From Trichopria drosophilae (taxonomy: Eukaryota > Arthropoda > Insecta > Hymenoptera > Diapriidae), in contig CM059582.1 in assembly GCA_030407085.1 (NCBI GenBank), forward strand, positions 92,877,001 to 92,941,000: a DNA stretch of 64,000 nucleotides, written 5' to 3'. Below are positions 20,851-32,640 of the stretch, piece by piece. The number at the start of each line of letters is the position of its first letter. Position 1 is the first letter of the stretch. The position numbers and the translations under genes were made by a program. Under the pieces are notes generated by a model that had not been told where the DNA came from, made no database searches, and worked only from the letters and a program-made list of their open reading frames with translations.

Positions 20851-23520
20851 TGGAATTTACTAGAGACCTTAGTAGTTATACTTGAAACCGATTAGCTCTG
20901 ACAGAAAAAATTTAAAAAATTTCCGTCTATTGTTTATAACAATTTTTCACTCTCCAGCAGCGGATTCACATTAAGACGTCCAGCTTTGCTCGTTTCAAGC
21001 TGGAATTCGCTAGAGGCCTTAGTAGTGATGCTTGAAACCGATTAGCTCTGGCAGAAAAAATTTAAAAAATTTCCATCTATTGTTTATAACAATTTTTCTA
21101 CTCTGTAGCAGCCGATTCACTCTCAGACCTCCGTATGTACTCGTTTCAAGCTGGAATTTACTAGAGACCTTAGTAGTTATACTTGAAACCGATTAGCTCT
21201 GACAGAAAAAATTAAAAAAATTTCCGTGTATTGTTTATAACAATTTTTCACTCTCCAGCAGCGGATTCACATTAAGACGTCCAGCTTTGCTCGTTTCAAG
21301 CTGGAATTCGCTAGAGGCCTTAGTAGTGATGCTTGAAACCGATTAGCTCTGGCAGAAAAAATTTAAAAAATTTCCGTCTATTGTTTATAACAATTTTTCT
21401 ACTCTGTAGCAGCCGATTCACTCTAAGACCTCCGTATGTACTCGTTTCAAGCTGGAATTTACTAGAGACCTTAGTAGTTATACTTGAAACCGATTAGCTC
21501 TGACAGAAAAAATTTAAAAAATTTCCGTGTATTGTTTATAACAATTTTTCACTCTCCAGCAGCGGATTCACATTAAGACGTCCAGCTTTGCTCGTTTCAA
21601 GCTGGAATTCGCTAGAGGCCTTAGTAGTGATGCTTGAAACCGATTAGCTCTGGCAGAAAAAATTTAAAAAATTTCCGTCTATTGTTTATAACAATTTTTC
21701 TACTCTGTAGCAGCCGATTCACTCTAAGACCTCCGTATGTACTCGTTTCAAGCTGGAATTTACTAGAGACCTTAGTAGTTATACTTGAAACCGATTAGCT
21801 CTGGCAGAAAAAATTTAAAAAATTTCCGGCTTTTGTTTATAACAATTTTTCACTCTCCAGCAGCGGGTTCACATTAAGATGTCCAGCTTTGCTCGTTTCA
21901 AGCTGGATTTCGCTAGAGGGCTTAGTAGTGATGCTTGAAACCGATTAGCTCTGGCAGAAAAAATTAAAAAAATTTTCGTCTATTGTTTATAACAATTTTT
22001 CACTCTCCAGCAGCGGATTCACATTACGACGTCCAGCTTTGCTCGTTTCAAGCTGGAATTCGCTAGAGGGCTTAGTAGTGATGCTTGAAACCGATCAGCT
22101 CTGGCAGAAAAAATTAAAATCCGTCTATTGTTTATAACAATTTTTCTACTCTATAGCAGCCGATTCACTGTAAGACCTCCGTATGTACTCGTTTCAAGCT
22201 GGAATTCGCTAGAGGCCTTAGTAGTGATGCTTGAAAGCGATTAGGTCTGGCAGAAAAAATTTAAAAAATTTCCATCTATTGTTTATAACAATTTTTCTAC
22301 TCTGTAGCAGCCGATTCACTCTCAGACCTCCGTATGTACTCGTTTCAAGCTGGAATTCGCTAGAGGCCTTAGTAGTGATGCTTGAAACCGATTAGCTCTG
22401 GCAGAAAAAATTTAAAAAATTTCCGTCTATTGTTTATAACAATTTTTCTACTCTGTAGCAGCCGATTCACTCTAAGACCTCCGTATGTACTCGTTTCAAG
22501 CTGGAATTTACTAGAGACCTTAGTAGTTATACTTGAAACCGATTAGCTCTGGCAGAAAAAATTTAAAAAATTTCCGTCTATTGTTTATAACAATTTTTCA
22601 GTCTCCAGCAGCGGATTCACATTAAGACGTCCAGCTTTGCTCGTTTCATGCTGGAATTTGCTAGAGGGCTTAGTAGTGATGCATGAAACCGATTAGCTCT
22701 GGCAGAAAAAATTTAAAAAATTTCCGTCTTTTGTTTATAACAATTTTTCACTCTCCAGCAGCGGGTTCACATTAAGATGTCCAGCTTTGCTCCTTTCAAG
22801 CTGGATTTCGCTAGAGGGCTTAGTAGTGATGCTTGAAACCGATTAGCTCTGGCAGAAAAAATTTAAAAAATTTCCGTCTATTGTTTATAACAATTTTTCT
22901 ACTCTGTAGCAGCCGATTCACTCTAAGACCTCCGTATGTACTCGTTTCAAGCTGGAATTTACTAGAGACCTTAGTAGTGATACTTGAAACCGATTAGCTC
23001 TGGCAGTAAAAATTAAAAAAATTTTCGTCTATTGTTTATAACAATTTTTCACTCTCCAGCAGCGGATTCACATTAAGACGTCCAGCTTTGCTCGTTTCAA
23101 GCTGGAATTCGCTAGAGGGCTTAGTAGTGATGCTTGAAACCGATTAGCTCTAGCAGAAAAAATTAAAATCCGTCTATTGTTTATAACAATTTTTCTACTC
23201 TGTAGCAGCCGATTCACTGTAAGACCTCCGTATGTACTCGTTTCAAGCTGGAATTTACTATAGACCTTAGTAGTGATACTTGAAACCGATTAGCTCTGGC
23301 AGAAAAAATTAAAAAAATTTCCGTCTATTGTTTATAACAATTTTTCACTCTCCTGCAGCGGATTCACATTAAGACGTCCAGCTTTGCTCGTTTCAAGCTG
23401 GAATTCGCTAGAGGCCTTAGTAGTGATGCTTGAAACCGATTAGCTCTGGCAGAAAAAATTTTAAAAATTTCCGTCTATTGTTTATAACAATTTTTCTACT
23501 CTGTAGCAGCCGATTCACTG

Positions 23521-23930
23521 TAAGACCTCCGTATGTAGTCGTTTCAAGCTGGAATTTACTATAGACCTTAGTAGTGATACTTGAAACCGATTAGCTCTGG
23601 CAGAAAAAATTTAAAAAATTTCCGTCTATTGTTTATAACAATTTTTCTACTCTGTAGCAGCCGATTCACTCTAAGACCTCCGTATGTACTCGTTTCAAGC
23701 TGGAATTCGCTAGAGGCCTTAGTAGTGATGCTTGAAACCGATTACCTCTGGCAGTAAAAATTAAAAAAATGTCCGTCTATTGTTTATAACAATTTTTCAC
23801 TCTCCAGCAGCGGATTCACATTAAGATGTCCAGCTTTGCTCGTTTCAAGCTGGAATTCGCTAGAGGCTTTAGTAGTGATGCTTGAAACCGATTAGCTCTG
23901 GCAGAAAAAATTAAAAAAATGTCCGTCTAT
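23521..23930. repeat. Higher-order block inside the satellite, copy 1 (~1197-bp shift)
   Basis: Matches 24718-25127, offset 1197 bp (about eight monomers), with shared private variants GTATGTAGTCGTTTCAAGC, TTTACTATAGACC, GATTACCTCTGGCAGTAAAA and AAATGTCCGTC. Indicates a second recent exchange event in the right part of the array. Confidence 0.8.
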
Positions 23931-25442
23931 TGTTTATAACAATTTTTCAGTCTCCAGCAGCGGATTCACATTAAGACGTCCAGCTTTGCTCGTTTCAAGC
24001 TGGAATTTGCTAGAGGGCTTAGTAGTGATGCTTGAAACCGATTAGCTCTGGCAGAAAAAATTAAAAAATTTCCGTCTATTGTTTATAACAATTTTTCACT
24101 CTCCTGCAGCGGATTCACATTAAGACGTCCAGCTTTGCTCGTTTCAAGCTGGAATTCGCTAGAGGCGTTAGTAGTGATGCTTGAAACCGATTAGCTCTGG
24201 CAGAAAAAATTTAAAAAATTTCCGTCTATTGTTTATAACAATTTTTCACTCTCCAGCAGCGGATTCACATTAAGATGTCCAGATTTGCTCGTTTCAAGCT
24301 GGAATTCGCTAGAGGCCTTAGTAGTGATGCTTGAAACCGATTAGCTCTGGCAGAAAAAATTTAAAAAATTTCCGTCTATTGTTTATAACAATTTTTCTAC
24401 TCTGTAGCAGCCGATTCACTGTAAGACCTCCGTATGTACTCGTTTCAATCTGGAATTTACTAGAGACCTTAGTAGTGATACTTGAAACCGATTAGCTCTG
24501 GCAGAAAAAATTAAAAAAATTTTCGTTTATTGTTTATAACAATTTTTCACTCTCCAGCAGCGGATTCACATTAAGACGTCCAGCTTTGCTCGTTTCAAGC
24601 TGGAATTCGCTAGAGGGCTTAGTAGTGATGCTTGAAACCGATTAGCTCTGGCAGAAAAAATTAGAATCCGTCTATTGTTTATAACAATTTTTCTACTCTG
24701 TAGCAGCCGATTCACTGTAAGACCTCCGTATGTAGTCGTTTCAAGCTGGAATTTACTATAGACCTTAGTAGTGATACTTGAAACCGATTAGCTCTGGCAG
24801 AAAAAATTTAAAAAATTTCCGTCTATTGTTTATAACAATTTTTCTACTCTGTAGCAGCCGATTCACTCTAAGACCTCCGTATGTACTCGTTTCAAGCTGG
24901 AATTCGCTAGAGGCCTTAGTAGTGATGCTTGAAACCGATTACCTCTGGCAGTAAAAATTAAAAAAATGTCCGTCTATTGTTTATAACAATTTTTCACTCT
25001 CCAGCAGCGGATTCACATTAAGATGTCCAGCTTTGCTCGTTTCAAGCTGGAATTCGCTAGAGGCTTTAGTAGTGATGCTTGAAACCGATTAGCTCTGGCA
25101 GAAAAAATTAAAAAAATGTCCGTCTATTGTTTATAACAATTTTTCACTCTCCAGCAGCGGATTCACATTAAGATGTCCAGCTTTGCTCGTTTCAAGCTGG
25201 ATTTCGCTAGAGGGCTTAGTAGTGATGCTTGAAACCAATTAGCTCTGGCAGAAAAGATTAAAAAAATTTCCGTCTATCGTTTATAACAATTTTTCACTCT
25301 CCAGCTGCGGATTCACATTAAGATGTCCAGCTTTGCTCGTTTCAAGCTGGAATTCGCTAGAGGCCTTAGTAGTGATGCTTGAAAGCGATTAGCTCTGGCA
25401 GAAAAAATTAAAAAAATTTCCATCTATTGTTTATAACAATTA

Positions 25443-26088
25443 CTGAATACTGATACTGAAATTATTTGGTCATCGGTAACCTATACAATTTTTGTCCCAT
25501 ACATCTGACAGGTATCGAGATCCCAAACTCGATTTGGAGACTTGAGACTGAGGCTGGAATTTTTAGTCGTTGATCACTGTTCAAGCACCTATGGGATTAT
25601 GCAAATCGAGTGAAACCTGTCGTACGAGTGTTACTCAAAATTTTAAATTAAAGTTAAAAAATGCTGCAGAAAATAAAAATAAGATATCTTAATATCAATG
25701 AATATCGTTTAATGTTATAATTTTTCATTAATATTATTTAATTTTTAAAACTTCAATCTTTTAATTGCCAGTAACCTGTATAATTTTTGCCAAATACATT
25801 TGACAGATTTTGAGATCTTATTTATTTTATAATTAATTAATACATTTTATTAGTTTAATATCATGCGAAATTAATATTTATATGGCAATTTTGTAACATT
25901 AACACTGCTATAATACTTACCATTAGACGTTTTGCTATAGACCGCAATATCGTTCCTTCTTTTTATTTGCACAGAGAAGCGAATAACATATTTATACCTA
26001 CCTAACAGCCTTAAGTCTGTTCTCAGATAAGCAATATTTAAGGCCCGAATTCATAGTCGTCGTGTGAGAAATATTTACCATGAAGTAC
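25443..26088. other. AT-rich spacer with a diverged duplicated motif
   Basis: GGTAACCTATACAATTTTTG with a following ACATCTGACAGGTATCGAGAT (about 25475-25525) recurs as AGTAACCTGTATAATTTTTG and ACATTTGACAGATTTTGAGAT (about 25770-25822). No gene is recognised. Confidence 0.5.
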
Positions 26089-26605
26089 TACTTGAATGAG
26101 TTCTTAAGATGGTAGCTCTATTTCACAGTGAAGAAATGAGTTATTCTTAAGACAGGGAAAAGGAGATATACTTCATAAAGTAATTCTTAAATGGTTATAA
26201 AATTCTCATCTGTCATAGTCGTTGAGTGAAACTTAAGTTCTTTCCTAAGAATCGAATTTTCCAAGTCGGGGTCCAAGTTGACTTAAGAACAATGTAAATG
26301 CTTAAATCGTGCTTTCAGATACAGGTATCTTACACAAATTCGACTTATTTTCCTCGAGTTTCATTATAAAATAGCTTTAATAAGACATATGCGAATCTTG
26401 AAACCTTTTAAGAATGACTTTATGAAATACATCTTATTTTCCCCGTCTTAATAATAACTTACTAATAATGTCATTTTTTACCCAGAAATACCGTTTAAAG
26501 TACTTTTCACTTAAGAAAAAGCGTTATGCACAAGAAGATTTGACATTTTATAACTTACATACTTCTTGACTATGAAACAGAGCCATCTTCTTAAATGAAA
26601 ATTAG
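26089..26605. repeat. Imperfect foldback element, about 517 bp
   Basis: The left side GAGTTCTTAAGATGGTAGCT and TATTTCACAGTGAAGAAATG are mirrored on the right by TATGAAACAGAGCCATCTTC and the following TTAAATG. Further in, GACAGGGAAAAGGAGATATA with TTCATAAAGTAATTCTTAAA is mirrored by CCTTTTAAGAATGACTTTAT with GAAATACATCTTATTTTCCC. Several hundred bases of paired arms with many mismatches suggest an old foldback or MITE. No ORF. Confidence 0.65.
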
Positions 26606-27102
26606 GGAATTGGAAATGTGGGAAGATAATGACAGGTTAAACCCACACACACTATTAACTTGCCAAAATAAACACTTCACCTTCACAACACGTCATTTAT
26701 TTAAATTCAATCTCTTTTCTTTTTTATTTCCCTGAAAACATACCGAATACATTCGAAACCCGATACTTTGCAATACTCGACCCGACGAATAAAGACGAGA
26801 AAACACACGGAAGCGACAATGATCATGCACATCATACGCTCCATTTTGGACTGCTCGGCAAAACAGCTGACGCGACTTATACGGAAAGTACGGCAAGAAG
26901 GGCCGCCGAATATAGCGCCCGCGGCGCTCTTGGTACAGACGTACCTGGCGGCGGGCCTACCGCGCGCTATGATTGGTCAACTATTATTGCTCGCCATTCA
27001 AATTCTATGTATCGGATCGAAATTTTGTATTAAACTTTTTTGCTCAGAATGATGTCAAGATTCACCCCCTACAATATTATTAGGGAGTTCTCGGACACCC
27101 TG
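26606..27102. mobile_element. Transposon remnant ending in CAGGGTG-type terminus
   Basis: The minus strand from 27102 reads CAGGGTGTCCGAGAACTCCC followed by GTAGGGGGTGAATCTTGA, flanked by a TA repeat at 27103 onward. This is a Tc1/mariner-type terminus. The GC-rich stretch at 26780-26990 to its left (GCGCCCGCGGCGCTC) is presumably interior to it. The opposite end and a transposase were not found. Confidence 0.5.
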
Positions 27103-27136
<34 letters not shown>

Positions 27137-27264
27137 CACATATATTTTAGTGTGGGGTGAATCGGAAAATTTTTTTTGTAACACTTACTTTTTCGTAGTT
27201 TTTGATGCGCTAAAAACGAAAATGCCCATAAAAAAATTCTAAAAAAATGTTTCACATTCGCCCC

Positions 27265-28521
27265 GACGTCCCAAATATGCCGTTTTTGGGGTGTTTTTTT
27301 CAATTGTCTGTAACTCCGTGATTTTAAAAATTTTTTTTTTTTTTTTTTGGAAAAGGTTCCCACATTATCCATCTATTAAATCCATATAACAGAAATTTTT
27401 GTTTGATTACGCCTCTAAAAAATCGATATATATATATATATATGTCGATTTTTCAACAAATTGAATATTTCGATATTTTTCATTTATAACAAGTCAAATA
27501 TCGGCAGAATCGAAGTGTGGCTATGATTTTTCGACGTATTTTGACCTCCTAAACATGAAAATGATCGTAAAATTTAGCTAAATGTCTTCTCTTAGTCGTT
27601 AATTTTTAAAAAGTTCTAAAAATGTAACCTGATTCTATTAAAAGCTATTTTAAGGGCTTACTACGGCCAAAAATTGTCAGAGTTTTAATTTTTTATTCGA
27701 AAGTACAACACTTCAAGAATATTCTGTAAAAATCTCGCGTCAATCCGAGCAAAACTAACACAGACATGATTTTTTGAACTGTCCGACTGGGAGACCTAAC
27801 GCGTAAAGGCTGAGCAACAAAATGACATATCTGACTTCTTCTTCTTGAATTGTGGCATTAACGCAGGGATTAGATATGATATTCCAAATCCACTACGGCC
27901 CACAGCTCTGGATCGCCAATTCAATATGGATCCGTGAGCTTGCTGAAATTTTTGGGCAGTTGACTAGGGTGACCTCTGGCGAGTTGTCGTTTTATTCATA
28001 TTATAGGTCTCCGAGTTGGACAGTTCAAAAAATCATGTCTGTGTTGGTTTTGCTCGGATTGACGCGAGATTTTACAGAAGATTCTTGAAATATTGTACTT
28101 TCGAATAAAAAAATTAAAACTCTAAATTTTTTACCGTAGTAAGCCCTTAAAATAGCTTCTAATAGAATCAGGTTACATTTTTAGAACTTTTTAAAATATA
28201 ACGACTAAGAGAAGACATTTAGCTAAATTTTACGATCATTGTCATGTTTAGGAGCACAAAATACGTCAAAAAATCATAGCCACTCTATCATTCTGCCGAT
28301 ATTTGACTTGTTATAAATGAAAAATATCGAAATATTCAATTTTTTGAAAAATCGACATAAATATCGATTTTTAGAGACGTAATCAAAAAAAAATTTCTGT
28401 TATATGGATTTAATAGATGGATAATGTGGGCACCTTTTCCAAAAAAAAAAAAAATTTTTAAAATCACGAAGTTACAGACAATCGAAAAAAAAAAAACCCA
28501 AAAACGGCATCTTTGGGACGT
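27265..28521. repeat. 1.26-kb palindrome with ~530-bp arms and a 204-bp centre
   Basis: The left arm runs from GACGTCCCAAATATGCCG (27265) to GAACTGTCCGACTGGGAGAC (about 27800). The right arm runs from GGTCTCCGAGTTGGACAGTT (28006) to CGGCATCTTTGGGACGT (28521). Arms match nearly base for base with scattered differences, for example GACATGATTTTTTGAACTGT against ACAGTTCAAAAAATCATGTC. The centre (about 27801-28005) is unique and non-coding. No transposase; the short frames across it are not supported. Confidence 0.9.
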
Positions 28522-28570
28522 ATGAACCTGAAGATAGCAGCCACTTCCAGCAGCCACATAGGAAAAGCCA

Positions 28571-31500
28571 TAGGCGTCGACAGCAGAGGGAACAAATTTC
28601 AAAAGTCCTCCTTATTTACATAATAAATACTCCACAAGATGGGGTATTACCCACAGAAGCATGCGGCGAATAAATATAACACAATAAACAAATGCCTGTT
28701 GTTTAAAATTGTTATAAACAATTGCGGGACAATTAGTAAAATGGACACGCATGGTACTACAATTACAGGGAAAATTGCTTCTGGTAGCAAAAACTACTCA
28801 AAAAAACACCTGAATAGTTTAATCGAGTAACTCGCCTTAATTGTTTACTTACTAAAATTATAAACAATTATTGCCGATGCAGTGTGAATCGCATACGCAT
28901 GGTGCTAGAGCTTTGGAAAAATTGTTTCCGGTAGCATATACTACCCTAAAAACCACCCGAATAGTTTAATCAAGTAACTCGCCTTAATTGTTTATTTACG
29001 GAAATTATAAACAATTATGGCCGATGCAGTGTGAATCGCATACGCATGGTGCTACAACTTTGGAAAAAATTCCTTCTGATAGGTTAAACTACCCTAAAAA
29101 CCACAAGAATATTTTAATCGAGTAACTAGCCTTAATTGTTTATTTACAGAAATTATAAACAATTATGACTAATGCAGTGTGAATCGCATATGCATGGTGC
29201 TAGAGCCTTGAAAAAAATTGCTTCTGATAGGTTAAACTACCCCAAAAACCATCCCAATAGTTTAATCGAGTAACTCGCCTTAATTGTTTATTTACAGAAA
29301 TTATAAACAATTATGGCCAATGCAGTGTGAATCGCATGCACATGGTGCTAGAGCTTTCGAAAAAATTGGTTCTGATAGCTTAACCCACCCTAAAAACCAC
29401 CCGAATAGTTTAATCGAGTCACTCGCCTTAATTGTTTATTTACGAAAATTATAAACAATTATGGCCGATACGGTGTGAATCGCATATGCATGGTGCTAGA
29501 GCTTTGGACGAAATTGCTACTAGTAGCTAAAACGACCCTGAAACCTACCCAAATAGTTTAATCCATTAACTCGCCTTAATTGTTTATTTACAAAAATTAT
29601 AAACAATTATGGCCGATGCGGTGTGAATCGCATATGCATGGTGCTAGAGCTTTGGAAAAAATTGCTTCTGGTAGGTTAACCTACCCTAAAAACCACTCGA
29701 ATAGTGTAATCGAGTAACTCGCCTTAATTGTTTATTTACGACAATTATAAACAATTATGGCCGATGCAGTGTGAATCGCATACGCATGGTGCTAGAGCTT
29801 TGGAAAAAATTGCTTCTTATAGCTTAAACGACTCGAAAAACCACCCAAACAGTTTGATCGAGTAACTCGCCTTGCGAGTGCGATTCACTGCATCGGACAT
29901 AATTGTTTATAATTTTCGTAAATGAACAATTAAGGCGTGTTACTCGATTAAACTATTTGGGTGGTTTTTAGGGTAGTTTAAACTACCAGAAGCAATTTTG
30001 TCCAAAGCTCTAGCACCATGCGTATGCGATGCACACCGCATCGGCCATGATTGTTTATAATATTCGTAAATAAACAATTAAGGCGAGTTACTCGATTAAA
30101 CTATTTTGGTGATTTTTAGGGTAGTTTAAACTACCAGAAGCATTTTTTTCCAAAGCTCTAGCACCATGCATATGCGATTCACGCATCATCGGCCATAATT
30201 GGTTATAATTTCCGTAAATAAACAATTAAGGCGAGTTACTCGATTAAACTATTTGGGTGGGTTTTAGGATCGTTTTAGCTACCAGAAGCAATTTTTTCCA
30301 AAGCTCTAGCACCATGCATATGCGATTCACACCGCATCGGCCATAATTGTTTATAATTTTCGTAAATAAACAATTAAGGCGAGTTACTCGATTAAATTAT
30401 TTGGGTGGGTTTTAGGATCGTTTTAGCTACCAGAAGCAATTTTGTCCAAACCTCTAGCACCATGCGTATGCGATTCGCACCGCATCGGCCATAATTGTGT
30501 ATAATTTTCGTAAATAAACAATTAAGGTGAGTTACTAGATTAAACCACTTGGGTGGGTTTTAGGGTCGTTTTAGCTGCCAGAAGCAATTTTGTCCAAAGC
30601 TCTAGCGCCATGCGTATGCGATTCGCACCCCATCGGCCATAATTGTTTATAATTTTCGTAAATAAACAATTAAGGCGAGTTACTCGATTAAACTATTTGG
30701 CTGGGTTTTAGGATCGTTTTAGCTGCCAGAAGCAATTTTTCCAAAGCTCTAGCACCATGCATATGCGATTCACAGAGCATCGGCCATAATTTTTTATAAT
30801 TTCCGTAAATAAACAATTAAGGCGAGTTAGTCGATTAAACTATTTGGGTAGTTTTTAGGGTAGTTTAAACTACCAGAAGCAATTTTTTCCAAAGCTCTAG
30901 CACAATGCATATGCTATTCACACAGCATCGGCCATAATTGTTTATAATTTCCGTAAATAAACAATTAAGGCGAGTTACTTGATTAAACTATTCGGTTGGG
31001 TTTTAGGGTAGTATATGCTACCGGAAATAATATTTCCAATGCTCTAGCACGATGCGTATGCGATTCACACTGCTTCGGCCATCATTTTTCATAATTTCCG
31101 TAAGTAAACAATTAAGGCGAGTTAGTCGATTAAACTATTTGGGTAGTTTTTAGGGTAGTTTAAACTACCAGAAGTAATTTTTTCCAAAGCTCTAGCACCA
31201 TGCATATGCTATTCACACAGCATCGGCCATAATTGTTTATAATTTCCGTAAATAAACAATTAAGGCGAGTTACTTGATTAAACTATTCGGTTGGGTTTTA
31301 GGGTAGTATATGCTACCGGAAATAATATTTCCAATGCTCTAGCACGATGCGTATGCGATTCACACTGCTTCGGCCATCATTTTTCATAATTTTCGTAAAT
31401 AAACAATTAACGCGAGTTACTCGATTAAAGTATTCGGGTGGTTTTTTGGGTAGTTTATGCTACCAGAAGCAATTTTTCCCGAAATTCTAGTACCATGCGT

Positions 31501-31676
31501 GTCTATTTTACCAACTGTCCCGCAATTGTTTATAACAATTTTAAACAACAGGCAGTTGCTTCTAGTTTTATATTTATTCTCCGTATGCCTCTGTGGGTAA
31601 TGTCTCTTCTTATGGAGCATTGATTATGTAAACAAGGAGGCCTTTAAAATTTTATTCCCTCTGCTGTCGACGCCTA
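28571..31676. mobile_element. 3.1-kb foldback element with satellite arms (~149-bp monomers)
   Basis: Ends are a 22-bp perfect inverted repeat: TAGGCGTCGACAGCAGAGGG (28571) and its complement ending at 31676. Each arm begins with about 230 bp of matching non-repeated sequence (GGGTATTACCCACAGAAGCA left; TGCCTCTGTGGGTAATGTCT right) and then continues as head-to-tail monomers of about 149 bp: about 7 in the left arm (to 29873) and about 11 in the right arm (from 29874), in opposite orientation. The switch point is GCCTTGCGAGTGCGATTCAC. Every monomer carries a hairpin, TTAATTGTTTATTTAC facing TTATAAACAATTA. There is no ORF of transposase size, so it would be non-autonomous, like foldback elements of flies. 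Confidence 0.85.
30770..31085. repeat. Dimer block duplicated inside the right foldback arm
   Basis: The ~299-bp dimer with CTATTCGGTTGGGTTTTAGG, GTATATGCTACCGGAAATAA and CATCATTTTTCATAATTT recurs almost unchanged at about 31070-31385. It explains most of the length difference between the two arms and shows that the arms expand by satellite-type exchange. Confidence 0.8.
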
Positions 31677-32335
31677 CACGGAAAAAATGTCGAGCGCTCA
31701 GCAGCGCCAACGGTAGTCTCGCTGTCCACCACTCTTCCCCCGCAGGGGACTTGTGGAAGAGAGCGGAGCGGGTTATCTCCGTCCACAATTTTATTGTGGA
31801 AGAGTGAGGGGTCGAAGTGCCCGAGCTCGAAGAGGAGCAATGCTTTTGAAAGATCCGCTTCTCTTAGCAAGTTTTGAGAATTGACGACCTCACGGACCCG
31901 ATCGTTCGGCTGGTCTGTGCCGACGAATGCCTGATCGTGAAACGACTCGAGAGACCCACCGTACTGGGGAGCTAGGGTGCGGTGTCAAGCCCCTGCCGGC
32001 GGGTTCCACACGGGGGAGCGCTACGGCGTGCCGTGTCCGTGCAGGCAGTAACCGCAGAAAGGGTTGGCCTCTAGCGGGCCGTGGCGACGTTAGAAAGGTT
32101 CTCTGAACCAACAGAAGCATCAAGGCAGGCAGCTTGTTGCTAATAAATGTGGTAGCTGACTTTTAGTATCACTTTTTTAAGTGTGCACAACCGGCGGTGC
32201 TGGCGCATCACTAAAATTTGGCCCCATCCCCCATGGGGGGGGGGGGTGTTTTTAACCCGAACGGGAGGCAAGACACCTTAAATAACTATACTAGGTGTCC
32301 ACCACTCTTCTAGATATACCTACTGCGCCCAATCA
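31677..32335. other. GC-rich block of unknown origin with repeated TGTCCACCACTCTTC
   Basis: About 650 bp of GC-rich DNA abutting the foldback element. TGTCCACCACTCTTC occurs at about 31725 and again at about 32298, 573 bp apart, near the two edges, which would fit the edges of a compact LTR or TRIM-like unit. There is also CCGTCCACAATTTTATTGTG, a small hairpin, and a run of 12 G at 32235-32246. I see no protein gene. Confidence 0.4.
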
Positions 32336-32337
32336 GA

Positions 32338-32398
32338 CACATAATTGTTTATAATTTTCGTAAATAAACAATTAAGGCGAGTTACTCGATTAAACTAT
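32338..32398. repeat. Isolated fragment of the foldback monomer
   Basis: ATAATTGTTTATAATTTTCG then TAAATAAACAATTAAGGCGA and GTTACTCGATTAAACTATTA, identical in type to monomers of the right arm at 29874-31600. It sits 660 bp outside the element, on the same strand as the right arm. Confidence 0.85.
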
Positions 32399-32440
32399 TA
32401 TATATAAAAAAATTCTAAAAAAATGTTTCACATTCGCCCC

Positions 32441-32640
32441 ACGTGTTCGATGTGAAGCAGTGGACATTCACATGTTCACCAATTGTCTCGTTGGGGAAAA
32501 TGCCCCTAATATAAATAAACTTTAAAATTCATTTTACAAAGGAACCATACCTTGCTGAAAATTAATTTTAGCGCCATCGGCTTCAGAAAAAAAATCTTCA
32601 TCATGGTATATCTCTCATGCACTATTGCAACAACACCCTG
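32441..32640. mobile_element. Tc1/mariner-type transposon end
   Basis: The minus strand from 32640 reads CAGGGTGTTGTTGCAATAGT and continues with GATGAAGATTTTTTTTCTGA and GCCGATGGCGCTAAAATTAA, flanked by TATATA. Only one terminus is present. Its inner boundary coincides with a 35-bp word that is repeated at 27230-27264. Confidence 0.55.

Larger units (their letters stand above)
17800..25442. repeat. Satellite array, ~151-bp monomers in two alternating types (about 50 copies)
   Basis: Nearly 7.6 kb of head-to-tail monomers. The boundary word ATTGTTTATAACAATTTTT recurs at 18084, 18236, 18387, 18532, 18683, 18828 and so on, giving 151-152 bp with a shorter 145-bp variant that lost AAAATTT-type sequence (AATTAAAATCCGTC). 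Type A carries CAGCAGCGGATTCACATTAA and GTCCAGCTTTGCTCG; type B carries GTAGCAGCCGATTCACT and GACCTCCGTATGTACTCG. A and B often alternate, making a ~302-bp dimer, but runs of one type also occur. Both share CTCTGGCAGAAAAAATT and CTTAGTAGTGAT. The left edge (17800-17950) is degenerate; the right edge stops abruptly at 25442. No coding capacity. Confidence 0.97.

Noticed and set aside
17800..25442. Regular array considered as CRISPR
   Set aside because: Repeats are ~151-bp head-to-tail monomers with no unique spacers, in a eukaryotic transposon context; it is a satellite.
28639..28830. Short protein gene, with a homologous frame at 31417-31620 on the other strand
   Set aside because: The two frames look alike only because they lie in the inverted arms of the foldback element; no start or family evidence.
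31677..32330. Possible rRNA or other structural RNA because of GC content
   Set aside because: No rRNA-like conserved words seen; the repeated edges suggest a mobile unit instead.
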